Source: an uncultured Prevotellaceae bacterium (GTDB taxonomy: Bacteria; Bacteroidota; Bacteroidia; Bacteroidales; Bacteroidaceae). From it: a stretch of DNA of 56,885 nucleotides. The stretch covers positions 1 to 56,885 of the forward strand of contig CACWOS010000012.1 in assembly GCA_902762565.1 (NCBI GenBank), written 5' to 3'. This document shows positions 24,498 to 33,036 of this stretch, piece after piece. The position numbers and the translations under genes are program-made. Each line of letters begins with the position of its first letter. The stretch's first letter is position 1. Under the pieces are notes generated by a model. The model ran no database searches, was not told the DNA's origin, and saw only the letters and a list, made by a program, of their open reading frames with translations.

Positions 24498-25589
24498 TTA
24501 TTTTCCTTGCATTTTTAACCAACAAAGTATCGGATAATGGTCACTAGCGTCCATTTCATCGTCAATTTTGCAATTATATGGTTGCAGTTGCTGTGAACAA
24601 AAAATATGGTCGATACGAAGAGAGAAGGCTTTCTGATTATACGACAAACCAACACCCCTACCCGTTTCGCGAAAGCAGTCGGTCAGACGTTCCGCCATTG
24701 CGTGACGAGAGTAAGAAATAGGATTATCATTGAAGTCACCACAGACAATAATAGGATACTGACTATGTTCTTCGACATAGCGCAACACTGTCCGAATCTG
24801 TTCCGATCGTTTGGCATTTGCCTCAGCCAGTTTTATCAACAGCATCTTTGACCCCGTACGGGCAGAATCACTCGGCAGCTCGCCTTTAATAATCTGTCGG
24901 TATTGGGCACGGTCATCATTATTGAGATGACAGCTTTCAAAGTGGTTGTTCACTATCAGTAACGTATCGTTTCCCACCTTCAGCCACCACGCCACACTGC
25001 CATTTGCCAATGAAGAGTATTCGATACGCTCATGTTTGATGATGGGGAAACGTGTATGGATTCCCAATGCATTGAAACTCTGAGGGCTATTGGCTATGAC
25101 AACCGTATCATTATACGCCCAGTGCTTTCCATATTCCTGTAACACATAACGTCTCCATGTGTCGATATCCTCTTGAACACACACAATATCAGGCTGTTCT
25201 TCTACCAGATACTTCAGAACCGTTTCGAAGCCCTGCTCATATTTGTAGTTGCCGCCATAGCCGCAGACATTGTACGACACTAGTTTCAAGGCTCCTTCTG
25301 GTATATCCTGCCTCGCATTAATGGGCATATATATACTAATAGGTACATACGCGAGAACAAATCCAGCTACTGATATCCATATCATACGCCATTTGAAGAT
25401 AAGCCAGAAAAACAAGAAGGCGAGATTAATCAGCAAGAAGAAGGGGAATGACATGCCAAGCGTCGATAACAACGGATGGTCGGCAGGATTAAGCCTGTCG
25501 CTATACCCAACCAATAACAAAGTAATTACAGTTGTCACGTTGGCCCCTGCAATCACCTGGATTGTAAACTTCTTCAATTGTTTAATCAC
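24498..25589 (-). CDS. Endonuclease/exonuclease/phosphatase-family membrane protein
   Basis: 363 residues. Three hydrophobic segments occupy the first 100 residues. A catalytic EEP domain follows: LVSYNVCGYGG, DIVCVQEDID, LIVNNHFESC, IIVCGDFNDNP and the final SDHYPIL. These contain the expected metal-binding Asn, Glu, Asp and His. The active site would face the periplasm if the topology holds. The substrate (nucleic acid or phospho-lipid) is not decided by sequence. Its ATG overlaps the rhomboid stop by 4 nt, so the pair is translationally coupled. Confidence 0.85.
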   Translation of the reverse strand: MIKQLKKFTIQVIAGANVTTVITLLLVGYSDRLNPADHPLLSTLGMSFPFFLLINLAFLFFWLIFKWRMIWISVAGFVLAYVPISIYMPINARQDIPEGALKLVSYNVCGYGGNYKYEQGFETVLKYLVEEQPDIVCVQEDIDTWRRYVLQEYGKHWAYNDTVVIANSPQSFNALGIHTRFPIIKHERIEYSSLANGSVAWWLKVGNDTLLIVNNHFESCHLNNDDRAQYRQIIKGELPSDSARTGSKMLLIKLAEANAKRSEQIRTVLRYVEEHSQYPIIVCGDFNDNPISYSRHAMAERLTDCFRETGRGVGLSYNQKAFSLRIDHIFCSQQLQPYNCKIDDEMDASDHYPILCWLKMQGK

Positions 25590-26509
25590 GACTGGCGACT
25601 TTGGTCAAACAGTTTTTTCTTCTCCTCCTTCGTCAGACTGTCGTAACCGCTCTTGCGTATCTTGTCAAGGATAGCGTCTATCTCTTCTTGATTCTTGCGC
25701 TGACGGACATTATACTCTTCGTCTGACTCACGACGTGCATCGGTCGTATGCTCAGCCTTCATGTGCTGCTGATTCTGACGAGCCTCATATCGCCGTTTCA
25801 TATTGTCGAAGAACTCTTGTCCCCTACTCCTACCAAAGCTACTAGACGAATCAGGATGTTTCTGCCAATAGCGGATGAGTAAGAATCCAAACAGCATGCC
25901 CCCTAAGTGTGCCATATGTGCCACGCCATCACCAGGACCACTCATCGCCGAGAACAGTTCGATAGCGATATAGCCTACGATGAGCCACTTGGCTTTGATG
26001 GGGAATGGGAAGGGTATAATAAATAATCGCTCATTGGGGAATATCATGCCAAAAGCCAGCAAAATGCCATACACCGCACCTGACGCACCAATCGTCGTCC
26101 ATAGATTAATATAGGCATCCGTGGTCATCTGAATACCACCGGCATTCACATACTGATAGGCAGCAATACCCTCCATCGAATAAGTAATATATTGCACCAA
26201 CTCTTGTGTAAAGCCTGCACCAATTCCACAGCAGATGTAATAAAAAAGGAATTTCTTTGGTCCCCATACACGTTCTATTACCGATCCGAACATCCACAAG
26301 GCAAACATATTAAATAGAATATGCGTAAAACCACCATGCAGGAACATATAAGTGACGAACTGGTAAACATGAAATTCGCTGGCCAAGAAGAAGTGCAAAC
26401 CTAGCATTCTCGTCAAGTCAATGCCACTGCGCTCAAGCACAAAGGTAGCAATGAATGCCAAAACATTCACCACTAGGAGATTCTTGGTCATTGTAGGTAT
26501 ATTGTTCAT
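25586..26509 (-). CDS. Rhomboid-family intramembrane serine protease
   Basis: 307 residues with six to seven hydrophobic segments. The catalytic Ser lies in GASGAVYGILLAFG, and the catalytic His in HMAHLGGMLFGF; LHGGFTHILFNMFALWMFG is the typical L1-TM2 segment. A charged cytoplasmic tail of about 80 residues follows. The start is set at 26509 because the -7 box at 26587-26594 overlaps the upstream in-frame ATG. It is the first gene of a two-gene unit with the EEP protein. Confidence 0.9.
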   Translation of the reverse strand: MNNIPTMTKNLLVVNVLAFIATFVLERSGIDLTRMLGLHFFLASEFHVYQFVTYMFLHGGFTHILFNMFALWMFGSVIERVWGPKKFLFYYICCGIGAGFTQELVQYITYSMEGIAAYQYVNAGGIQMTTDAYINLWTTIGASGAVYGILLAFGMIFPNERLFIIPFPFPIKAKWLIVGYIAIELFSAMSGPGDGVAHMAHLGGMLFGFLLIRYWQKHPDSSSSFGRSRGQEFFDNMKRRYEARQNQQHMKAEHTTDARRESDEEYNVRQRKNQEEIDAILDKIRKSGYDSLTKEEKKKLFDQSRQS

Positions 26510-26586
26510 ATCTAGAGTTACTTTTTGTATCTGAATTGTTTGTTGTTTATTCTTAGGCGATTCAACAATTACTCGCTTTTCGCGCA

Positions 26587-26594
26587 CAAAATTA
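26587..26594 (-). promoter_or_regulatory. -7 box for rhomboid-EEP operon
   Basis: TAATTTTG on the minus strand, about 78 nt before the chosen start. Confidence 0.6.
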
Positions 26595-26699
26595 CGAAAA
26601 ATATCCGTTTTAATGCATAAAAATGGGCTATAACATACTTTTTTTCATTAAAAACATATTTTTTTTCGATTTTTTGTTTGTTTTGTCAAAGGATTCTCT

Positions 26700-26707
26700 T
26701 ATATTTG
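26700..26707 (+). promoter_or_regulatory. -7 box for HU gene
   Basis: TATATTTG, preceded by T-rich sequence with TTTG/TTTTG elements at 26677-26685 that could serve as the -33 region. The ATG is 65 nt downstream. Confidence 0.65.
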
Positions 26708-26771
26708 CAAGTGAAAATAGACTTAAACTATTTATAATTCATTATAATTAACTTTTTAAAACAACAAAATT

Positions 26772-27044
26772 ATGAACAAGACAGAATTAATTGACAAGAT
26801 TGCAGCAGGTGCAGGTTTAACCAAGGTTGACGCAAAGAAGGCTCTCGATGCCACAGTAGAAGCTATCAAGGGTGCTCTGAAGAAGGGTGAGAAGGTTCAG
26901 CTCGTTGGTTTCGGTACATTCGACGTAGTTAAGAAGCCCGCTCGTGAAGGTATCAACCCCGCTACCAAGCAGAAGATTAAGATCGCTGCCAAGAAGGTTG
27001 CTAAATTCAAGGCTGGTGCAGAGCTTGCAGAGGCTGTTAAGTAA
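26772..27044 (+). CDS. HU-family DNA-binding protein
   Basis: 90-residue histone-like protein that bends DNA as a dimer. It opens MNKTELIDKIAAGAGLTKVD, has the GFGTFDVVKKPAREG core and the DNA-contacting arm INPATKQKIKIAAK. Length is exactly that expected. It is a single gene with its own promoter and a shared terminator. Confidence 0.95.
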   Translation: MNKTELIDKIAAGAGLTKVDAKKALDATVEAIKGALKKGEKVQLVGFGTFDVVKKPAREGINPATKQKIKIAAKKVAKFKAGAELAEAVK

Positions 27045-27067
27045 TACTATTTTGTAAATAAAAAAAT

Positions 27068-27097
27068 AATAGAGGTTGTCAAATGGCAGCCTCTATT
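27068..27097. terminator. Bidirectional terminator between HU and CDF genes
   Basis: AATAGAGGTTGTC (27068-27080) pairs with GGCAGCCTCTATT (27085-27097), with two G-U pairs and a 4-nt loop. T-rich sequence follows on both strands, most strongly on the minus side. Confidence 0.8.
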
Positions 27098-27978
27098 TAT
27101 TTTGGTTCTACATGTACAGCCACATGCGTCTCTTCGCCATAACGTTCACGGAGCAAATCTTCCACCTCCGAGGCCCTATCGTGGGCTTCGCGTAGACTCA
27201 TGTCACCATTCATCATGACATGCAGCTCTATCGCATAATGATTGCCAATTCTTCGTGTACGCAATTCATGAGGCTCCACTACCCCCGACACCGATGCTGC
27301 CAATCGTAGAATCTCATCCTCCACCTCATCTGGCAACGAACGCTCCATCAAGTCACCAATGCTGTCCCACAACAAGAAGACGGCTACCTTAACAATAAAC
27401 AAGCCCACAATAATCGAGGCCAAGGGGTCGAGCACAGCCCAACGCTGCCCGAAGAAGATGGCACCGCCAATGCCTACAGCAGTACCTATTGACGACAAAG
27501 CATCACTACGGTGATGCCACGCATTAGCCTCTACGGCCTGGGAATTTAGTTGGCGAGCCTTCATCATAGAATAACGATAGACACCCTCTTTCAGTATAAT
27601 CGACAACATAGCAGCCCATAATGCCAGCATGCCCGGTGCCGCCAATTGGCCTCCTTTAGCCCAGAAAGCAATAGCTACTACACCATGATATATGATACCG
27701 ATAGCGACTAGCAACAAGGCAACGCCAATCAGTGTCATGGCCAGTGTCTCGTATTTGGCATGTCCGTAGTCATGCGACTTATCCTGAGGTTTGCCACTAA
27801 TACGTACAAAAAGCAATACGATGAAATCAGTTACGAAATCAGACAGCGAGTGTATCGCATCAGCCAGCATCGCAGCACTATGTCCCACGATGCCTGCCAC
27901 AAATTTGAAGAGCAGCAACAACATGTTGACTGCTCCTCCTATAATTGTTACTTTATAAATCTCCCTATTTCTTTCCAC
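27097..27978 (-). CDS. Cation diffusion facilitator (CDF) family metal transporter
   Basis: 293-residue inner-membrane proton/metal antiporter. Six hydrophobic segments carry the metal-site motifs AMLADAIHSLSDFVTD (TM2) and NAWHHRSDALSSIG (TM5). The C-terminal domain has DLMERSLPDEVEDEIL and HELRTRRIGNHYAIELH. Metal specificity (Zn, Fe or Co) is open. It starts with GTG at 27978, only 3 nt after the stop of a 35-codon upstream ORF that sits under the promoter. Its translation is probably coupled to that ORF. Confidence 0.88.
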   Translation of the reverse strand: MERNREIYKVTIIGGAVNMLLLLFKFVAGIVGHSAAMLADAIHSLSDFVTDFIVLLFVRISGKPQDKSHDYGHAKYETLAMTLIGVALLLVAIGIIYHGVVAIAFWAKGGQLAAPGMLALWAAMLSIILKEGVYRYSMMKARQLNSQAVEANAWHHRSDALSSIGTAVGIGGAIFFGQRWAVLDPLASIIVGLFIVKVAVFLLWDSIGDLMERSLPDEVEDEILRLAASVSGVVEPHELRTRRIGNHYAIELHVMMNGDMSLREAHDRASEVEDLLRERYGEETHVAVHVEPK

Positions 27979-27981
27979 GAT

Positions 27982-28089
27982 TTATCGTTCTTTTTTCAGC
28001 AGGTTTAACTTGTAATTTGGTTTCAGGGCTTGTGTTGTCATAAGCATCATGAGACACGCTGTAGCGGTCTTAAGTATGAGTTTTTGCAT
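27982..28089 (-). CDS. 35-codon upstream ORF with signal-peptide-like sequence
   Basis: Reads MQKLILKTATACLMMLMTTQ then ALKPNYKLNLLKKER and stop. A basic start, hydrophobic stretch and basic tail give it the look of a leader peptide or a small secreted peptide. A -7 box at 28115-28122 lies 26 nt upstream of its ATG. Its TAA is 3 nt before the CDF GTG, the spacing expected for re-initiation. Confidence 0.55.
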   Translation of the reverse strand: MQKLILKTATACLMMLMTTQALKPNYKLNLLKKER

Positions 28090-28114
28090 ATGATGAATAG
28101 TTAGTTTTACGCCA

Positions 28115-28122
28115 CAAAGTTA
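28115..28122 (-). promoter_or_regulatory. -7 box for the 35-codon ORF and CDF gene
   Basis: TAACTTTG on the minus strand. The predicted transcript begins about 20 nt before the 35-codon ORF. Confidence 0.6.
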
Positions 28123-28174
28123 CGAATTAGAAAGCAAACTACAAAATAAATCACTGGTTATTTTACACAAGCTA

Positions 28175-28200
28175 CCCAGACATTCTTACGAATGTCTGGG
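28175..28200 (-). terminator. Hairpin ending the kduI-kduD unit
   Basis: CCCAGACATTC (28175-28185) pairs with GAATGTCTGGG (28190-28200), loop TTAC. An outer CACAA/TTGTG pairing extends the stem. The tail is not strongly T-rich, so it may act as an mRNA 3'-end stabilizer. Confidence 0.55.
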
Positions 28201-28278
28201 CATTGTGTTGGGAACTCTTTCCAACATCTATTACTTAATTAACTAAAACTAACTATTCATGTGGAATAGTTAATGGGG

Positions 28279-29082
28279 TTATTTAGGCTGCTTGCCGATG
28301 TAGGCGAGGATACCACCATCGACATACAGTATATGACCGTTAACGGCATCAGAAGCATGAGAGGCCAGGAAAACTGCGGGACCACCCAGCTCCTCTGGTT
28401 CGAGCCAACGACCTGCAGGTGTCTTAGCACAGATAAAGCTGTCGAACGGATGGCGGCTGCCATCGGGCTGCTTTTCACGCAGCGGGGCTGTCTGAGGTGT
28501 AGCGATATAGCCCGGACCAATACCGTTACACTGGATATTATACTCACCATATTCCGAGCAAATGTTACGTGTCAGCATCTTCAGACCACCCTTAGCAGCA
28601 GCATAAGCTGATACTGTCTCACGACCCAGTTCCGACATCATCGAACAGATATTGATAATCTTACCCTCACGACGCTCCATCATCTCGGGGAGAACAGCTG
28701 CAGAGACAATGTAGGGAGCGACCAGGTCGACGTCAATGACCTGCTGGAACTCAGCGCGCTTCATCTCATGCATAGGAATGCGTTTGATGATACCTGCATT
28801 ATTCACGAGGATATCAATCTGACCTACCTCAGCGTGGATTTTATCCACCAACGCCTTCACAGCGTTCTCGTCAGTCACGTCGCATACATAGCCATGAACG
28901 TTGCTGATGCCAGCCTCCTTGTAGTTAGCCAGACCGCGCTCTAGGGCTGCCTCATTGATGTCGTTAAAGATAATGTTCTTAATACCTGCAGCTACGAAAG
29001 CCTTGGCAATGTTGAAACCGATACCGTAAGAAGCGCCGGTAATCCAGGCATTCTTACCTTCCAATGAAAAAATGTTTGCCAT
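28279..29082 (-). CDS. kduD: 2-dehydro-3-deoxy-D-gluconate 5-dehydrogenase
   Basis: 267-residue short-chain dehydrogenase acting on 3-deoxy-D-glycero-2,5-hexodiulosonate in pectin/uronate breakdown. Cofactor motif TGASYGIGFNIAKAF is near residue 15. The catalytic Tyr-Lys lies in SAYAAAKGGLKML. NNAGI is present and the end is YVDGGILAYIG. The pairing with kduI supports this over gluconate 5-dehydrogenase, a close relative. Confidence 0.88.
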   Translation of the reverse strand: MANIFSLEGKNAWITGASYGIGFNIAKAFVAAGIKNIIFNDINEAALERGLANYKEAGISNVHGYVCDVTDENAVKALVDKIHAEVGQIDILVNNAGIIKRIPMHEMKRAEFQQVIDVDLVAPYIVSAAVLPEMMERREGKIINICSMMSELGRETVSAYAAAKGGLKMLTRNICSEYGEYNIQCNGIGPGYIATPQTAPLREKQPDGSRHPFDSFICAKTPAGRWLEPEELGGPAVFLASHASDAVNGHILYVDGGILAYIGKQPK

Positions 29083-29092
29083 AATAGATCTG

Positions 29093-29935
29093 TTATTTTA
29101 AATCAGTTATTTGAGAAAAATCTTGGTCTCCATAGTCTAAGTTCTCACCACCCATACCCCAGATAAAGGTATAATTATGGGTAGCTGCTGCCGAATGAAT
29201 GCTCCATTCGGGACTGAGCACAGCCTGGTTGCCTCGCATCCAGATATGGCGCGTTTCCTGCGGTTCACCCATCAGGTGGCACACAGCCTGATCATCAGGG
29301 AGTTCGAAATAGAAGTAAGCCTCCATACGACGCGAATGCACATGAGCAGGCATCGTATTCCATACCGAACCAGGTGCCAGTTCCGTCATGCCCATCTGCA
29401 ACTGACAGGTAAGGAGAACCTGATTGACTATCATCTTGTTGATATTACGCTCATTTGAAGTCTCGAGGCTACCCATATGGCTCACCACGGCATCCTGCTT
29501 GGTGACTTTACGACAGGGATATGCAGCATGAGCCGGTGTAGAGTTGAAATAGAACTTGGCAGGCTGTTGACCATCCACTGAAGAGAAAAGCACCTCACGC
29601 TCGCCCGAACCTATATATAATGCTTCTTTATAACCGAGGTTAAACACCTCCTTGCCCACTGTCACACATCCAGCACCGCCTACATTAAAGATACCCACCT
29701 CACGACGCGTCGTAAAATAAGGGGCTTTCAGCGGGTCGATAGTCTCTAGACATAACGTCTCACTGATAGGCATGGCACCACCCACCACCATACGGTCATA
29801 CATCGAATAGACCATGTTCACCTCATCGGCTACGAACACGCGTTCTATCAGAAAGTCGCGGCGTAGGCGCTGGGTATCATAGCCTTTTGCGTCCTCAGGA
29901 TGGGCAGCATAGCGTATCTCATAGTTCGTCTTCAT
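29093..29935 (-). CDS. kduI: 5-dehydro-4-deoxy-D-glucuronate isomerase
   Basis: 280-residue cupin-fold zinc isomerase that converts 4-deoxy-L-threo-5-hexosulose uronate to the KduD substrate. Metal ligands are visible in MPAHVHSRRMEAYFYF (His-x-His then Glu) and near EWSIHSAAATHNYTFIWGM. Length matches E. coli KduI. The start is 29935, because the promoter at 29972-29979 overlaps the longer frame. It is followed by kduD after 10 nt. Confidence 0.93.
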   Translation of the reverse strand: MKTNYEIRYAAHPEDAKGYDTQRLRRDFLIERVFVADEVNMVYSMYDRMVVGGAMPISETLCLETIDPLKAPYFTTRREVGIFNVGGAGCVTVGKEVFNLGYKEALYIGSGEREVLFSSVDGQQPAKFYFNSTPAHAAYPCRKVTKQDAVVSHMGSLETSNERNINKMIVNQVLLTCQLQMGMTELAPGSVWNTMPAHVHSRRMEAYFYFELPDDQAVCHLMGEPQETRHIWMRGNQAVLSPEWSIHSAAATHNYTFIWGMGGENLDYGDQDFSQITDLK

Positions 29936-29971
29936 GACCCTATCGATTTGTCTTAGCTTGTTTCTATTTTG

Positions 29972-29979
29972 CAAAGATA
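29972..29979 (-). promoter_or_regulatory. -7 box for kduI-kduD
   Basis: TATCTTTG on the minus strand, 36 nt before the kduI ATG. Confidence 0.6.
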
Positions 29980-30050
29980 GCTATTTTATTTCAAAACACC
30001 ATCTTTTTTATATACGTTTTAAAATAGATTAATACTTGCAAGACAAAAAG

Positions 30051-30081
30051 AAGAGTGATCTCAACCACTGAAATCACTCTT
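30051..30081 (-). terminator. Terminator after tRNA-Gln
   Basis: AAGAGTGAT (30051-30059) pairs with ATCACTCTT (30073-30081). On the minus strand it is followed by CTTTTTGTCT. Confidence 0.75.
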
Positions 30082-30088
30082 CTTTGAG

Positions 30089-30159
30089 TTGTCCAAGGCG
30101 GATTCGAACCACCACAAACAGAACCAAAACCTGTTGTGCTACCATTACACCATTGGACA
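30089..30159 (-). tRNA. tRNA-Gln (anticodon UUG)
   Basis: 71-nt tRNA. The acceptor stem is TGTCCAA/TTGGACA with discriminator A. The anticodon stem ACAGG/TCTGT (last pair G-U) closes the loop TTTTGGT, giving anticodon TTG. The T arm contains GGTTCGAATCC. CCA is not encoded. It has its own -7 box and terminator. Confidence 0.95.
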
Positions 30160-30178
30160 TCCGTTCTATAAGCGGGTG

Positions 30179-30186
30179 CAAAATTA
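30179..30186 (-). promoter_or_regulatory. -7 box for tRNA-Gln
   Basis: TAATTTTG on the minus strand, 19 nt upstream of the mature 5' end. Confidence 0.55.
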
Positions 30187-30246
30187 GTAAATATTTGGCA
30201 AACCGCCAAATATTTACTTCATTTTTCACTTTTCACTCTTCATTTT

Positions 30247-31545
30247 TCACTTAACTATCAGCAGATAGTAGTTCTTCTTGCCCTTTTGAGCCAAAAGATA
30301 CTTACCATCAATAAGATCATCAGCTGTGACGGCACGATTCTGGTCTGTCAGTTTCTCCTTGTTCAGTGAAACACCACCACCCTGCACCATCTTACGCATC
30401 TCACCTTTGGAGGGGAATACAGGGGCTACGGTCGTAAAGAGCTCAATAGCGGGCTGGCCCAGCTGGTCCTTGGAAATCTCAAACTGAGGCACACCGTCGA
30501 AGACATCGAGGAAAGTCTGCTCATCCAGTTTCTCAAGTCCTTCCTTAGTAGCCTTACCAAACAACAGGTTGCTGGCTTCGATTGCGGCATCAAGGGCTTC
30601 CTGCGAGTGTACCATCACTGTCACCTCCTCAGCCAAACGCTTCTGCAGTACGCGACGACCGGGATCCTGCTTGTGTTCCTCAACGAGGGCATCGATGACG
30701 TCTTTCTCCAAAGAAGTAAAGATCTTGATATATTTCTCGGCATCGTCGTCGCTAACATTCAGCCAGAACTGATAGAACTTGTATGGTGTGGTGCGTTTGG
30801 GGTCGAGCCAGATATTGCCAGACTCAGTCTTACCAAACTTCTTACCATCGCTCTTGGTAATCAACGGACAGGTCAGGGCAAAGGCCTCGTTCTCGTAACC
30901 CAACGTACGACGGATGAGCTCAGTACCCGTAGTGATATTACCCCACTGGTCGTTACCACCTAACTGCAGTTTGCAGTTCTTATGCTGGTAGAGGTACAGG
31001 AAGTCGTAGCCCTGCAACAGCTGGTAGGTGAATTCCGTGAACGACAATCCATCACGAGCAGTACCGTTCAGACGCTGCTGCACGCTGTCCTTGGCCATCA
31101 TGTAGTTGACGGTAATATGCTTACCTACTTCACGGGCAAAATCAAGGAACGTAAAGTCTTTCATCCAGTCATAATTGTTGACCATCTCTGCAGCATTTTC
31201 GTCCTTCGACTCAAAATCAAGGAACTTGGACACCTGCTGCTTGATACACTCCTGGTTGTGACGCAGCGTCTCTTCGTTCAGCAGATTGCGCTCCTGCGAC
31301 TTACCGCTGGGGTCGCCAATCATACCTGTGGCACCGCCTACGAGGATGATGGGCTTGTGACCACAACGCTGCAGATGGCGCAACATCATGATACCGCAAA
31401 GATGACCGATGTGCAGAGAGTCTGCTGTGGGGTCAGTACCCAGATAGGCAGTAACCAATTCTTTCTGGAGCAGCTCTTCCGTGCCAGGCATCATCTGTGC
31501 CAGCATGCCGCGCCATTTCAGTTCTTCTACAAAATTCTTTTTCAT
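30247..31545 (-). CDS. tyrS: Tyrosyl-tRNA synthetase
   Basis: 432-residue class I synthetase. The HIGH motif lies in [14 protein letters not shown], and the KMSKS equivalent is [24 protein letters not shown] is typical of the bacterial tyrosine enzyme. The C-terminal S4 RNA-binding domain includes [13 protein letters not shown]. It is the last gene of the metK-to-tyrS run, 52 nt after yidD. Confidence 0.95.
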   Translation of the reverse strand: MKKNFVEELKWRGMLAQMMPGTEELLQKELVTAYLGTDPTADSLHIGHLCGIMMLRHLQRCGHKPIILVGGATGMIGDPSGKSQERNLLNEETLRHNQECIKQQVSKFLDFESKDENAAEMVNNYDWMKDFTFLDFAREVGKHITVNYMMAKDSVQQRLNGTARDGLSFTEFTYQLLQGYDFLYLYQHKNCKLQLGGNDQWGNITTGTELIRRTLGYENEAFALTCPLITKSDGKKFGKTESGNIWLDPKRTTPYKFYQFWLNVSDDDAEKYIKIFTSLEKDVIDALVEEHKQDPGRRVLQKRLAEEVTVMVHSQEALDAAIEASNLLFGKATKEGLEKLDEQTFLDVFDGVPQFEISKDQLGQPAIELFTTVAPVFPSKGEMRKMVQGGGVSLNKEKLTDQNRAVTADDLIDGKYLLAQKGKKNYYLLIVK

Positions 31546-31597
31546 ATATTATATATTTCAATGTTTCAATGTTTCGTTATTACGATGTTTCGAGTGC

Positions 31598-31816
31598 CTA
31601 CGGCACGGGGTCATAGCCACTGCCCCCCCAGGGGTTACACCTCAGTATTCGCCGGACAGCCAAATAGAGGCCTTTGAAGGGACCATGCTTCATAATGGCC
31701 TGACGGGCATACTCACTACATGTCGGCGTGAATCGGCATGAAGGTCCTAACAGCGGCGATATGCAGATCTGGTAGAAGCGGATAGGCAACACCAATAGCC
31801 AGGACATGAGACGCAT
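31598..31816 (-). CDS. yidD: Membrane protein insertion efficiency factor
   Basis: 72-residue YidD-family protein with the signature [17 protein letters not shown] and the late [13 protein letters not shown]. It has an amphipathic N-terminal helix for membrane association and assists YidC-dependent insertion. An upstream GTG at 31849 would add 11 residues, but those codons lie in a dispersed repeat. I prefer the ATG at 31816. Adjacent to rnpA, as in most bacteria. Confidence 0.9.
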   Translation of the reverse strand: MRLMSWLLVLPIRFYQICISPLLGPSCRFTPTCSEYARQAIMKHGPFKGLYLAVRRILRCNPWGGSGYDPVP

Positions 31817-31819
31817 TAT

Positions 31820-31853
31820 TTTTCGGAACACGAATCTCACGGATCTCACGAAT
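31820..31853. repeat. Dispersed repeat (AACACGAATCTCAC type), rnpA-yidD junction
   Basis: AACACGAATCTCACGGATCTCACGAATT covers the final rnpA codons and the short gap to yidD. Similar sequence lies at 56816-56835. Confidence 0.6.
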
Positions 31854-32247
31854 TAAGTTTCTCACCAATCCGCCGCATCAAAGTTACGATACGTCCTTCA
31901 ACCTCTTTCGAGGGACGATGCTCGTCAGACAGCCAGATAAAAGCCAACAACAAACGCTGGTTGTCAGGAAGAACATGATATAACAAGTCCTTGTGTTGAC
32001 GAAAGGCTTCACGTATCTGACGTTTCACCCTATTACGGTCGATAGCATGCTTGAAACGCTTCTTGGGCACACTAATCAGCAACTGTACAGGGGTATCGCC
32101 TGTCTGGCGCTCTGTGAGCATGTAAACCGCCCTCAACGGAAAAGCAGCCACAGACTGGCTGCAACCGCCTCCAAAGAGCGACTCTATCAGCTTAAGACTG
32201 ACTATGCGCTCCCGCTTTCTGAACGTAAATCGTGTACCGTTAACCAT
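31846..32247 (-). CDS. rnpA: Ribonuclease P protein component
   Basis: 133-residue basic protein that binds RNase P RNA and helps position pre-tRNA. The RNR region reads [18 protein letters not shown], with [10 protein letters not shown] at the start. It sits between hemD and yidD. The final codons fall in the dispersed repeat at 31820-31853, so the C-terminal residues LNS may be repeat-derived. Confidence 0.93.
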   Translation of the reverse strand: MVNGTRFTFRKRERIVSLKLIESLFGGGCSQSVAAFPLRAVYMLTERQTGDTPVQLLISVPKKRFKHAIDRNRVKRQIREAFRQHKDLLYHVLPDNQRLLLAFIWLSDEHRPSKEVEGRIVTLMRRIGEKLNS

Positions 32248-32277
32248 AAACCAATTACCGTTAACCGATAACCGATA

Positions 32278-33027
32278 TTAGTCTTCGATGGTCAGCAAGT
32301 AGTGCTGCAAGGCACCCGTCATTGAAGGATATTTCTCTGACGGTGCTTCAATATCGAGGCGTAAACCTGCATCACGAGCAGCCTGAGCCGTAGCAGGTCC
32401 GAAAGTGGCAATGGCAATATCACCTTGCTTGAAGTCAGGGAAGTTCTTTGTGAGTGATTCGATACCAGCAGGACTGAAGAATATCAGCATGTCATAGTCG
32501 AAAGTCTTGACTTCTTCTGGTGTAAAGTCATTGCTCACGGTACGATACATCACACACTCTGTATGGATCAACTTCTTACTGTCAAATAACTGAGCCAAAC
32601 TATCGTTATGGACATCACTCATAGGAACGAGATACTTCTCAGTCTTATGCTTCACCATTGTAGGCAGCAAGTCATCAATCTTTCCTGTTGTTCCGAAAAA
32701 CACCTTACGTTTACGATACTGTACGTACTTTTGGATGTAAAGTGAAACGGTCTCAGTGACACAGAAATACTTCATGTCCTCAGGAATAGCTACGCGCAAC
32801 TCCTTGGCCAGTGTAAAAAAGTGGTCGATGGCATGTCGCGAAGTAAACACTATAGCTGTATAGTCTAAAATGTTCACCTTCTGCGTACGAAACTCTTTGG
32901 CAGTAATACCCTCTACCTTGATAAAAGGACGGAACACCAGTTCAACGTCAAACTTTTGAGCAATGTCATAATAGGGTGACTTCTCACTCGATGGTTTAGG
33001 TTGGGATACCAGAATCTTCTTTATCAT
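32278..33027 (-). CDS. hemD: Uroporphyrinogen-III synthase
   Basis: 249-residue HemD-family protein that cyclizes hydroxymethylbilane with ring D inversion in heme synthesis. The family is poorly conserved. Support comes from the two-domain Rossmann-like layout, IVFTSRHAIDHFF near residue 60 and LIFFSPAGIESLTKNFPDF near 185 with IATFGPATAQAA following. The neighbours are those of HemD in other Bacteroidetes. Whether the organism makes full heme cannot be told here. Confidence 0.82.
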   Translation of the reverse strand: MIKKILVSQPKPSSEKSPYYDIAQKFDVELVFRPFIKVEGITAKEFRTQKVNILDYTAIVFTSRHAIDHFFTLAKELRVAIPEDMKYFCVTETVSLYIQKYVQYRKRKVFFGTTGKIDDLLPTMVKHKTEKYLVPMSDVHNDSLAQLFDSKKLIHTECVMYRTVSNDFTPEEVKTFDYDMLIFFSPAGIESLTKNFPDFKQGDIAIATFGPATAQAARDAGLRLDIEAPSEKYPSMTGALQHYLLTIED

Positions 33028-33036
33028 GTCTTTGTC

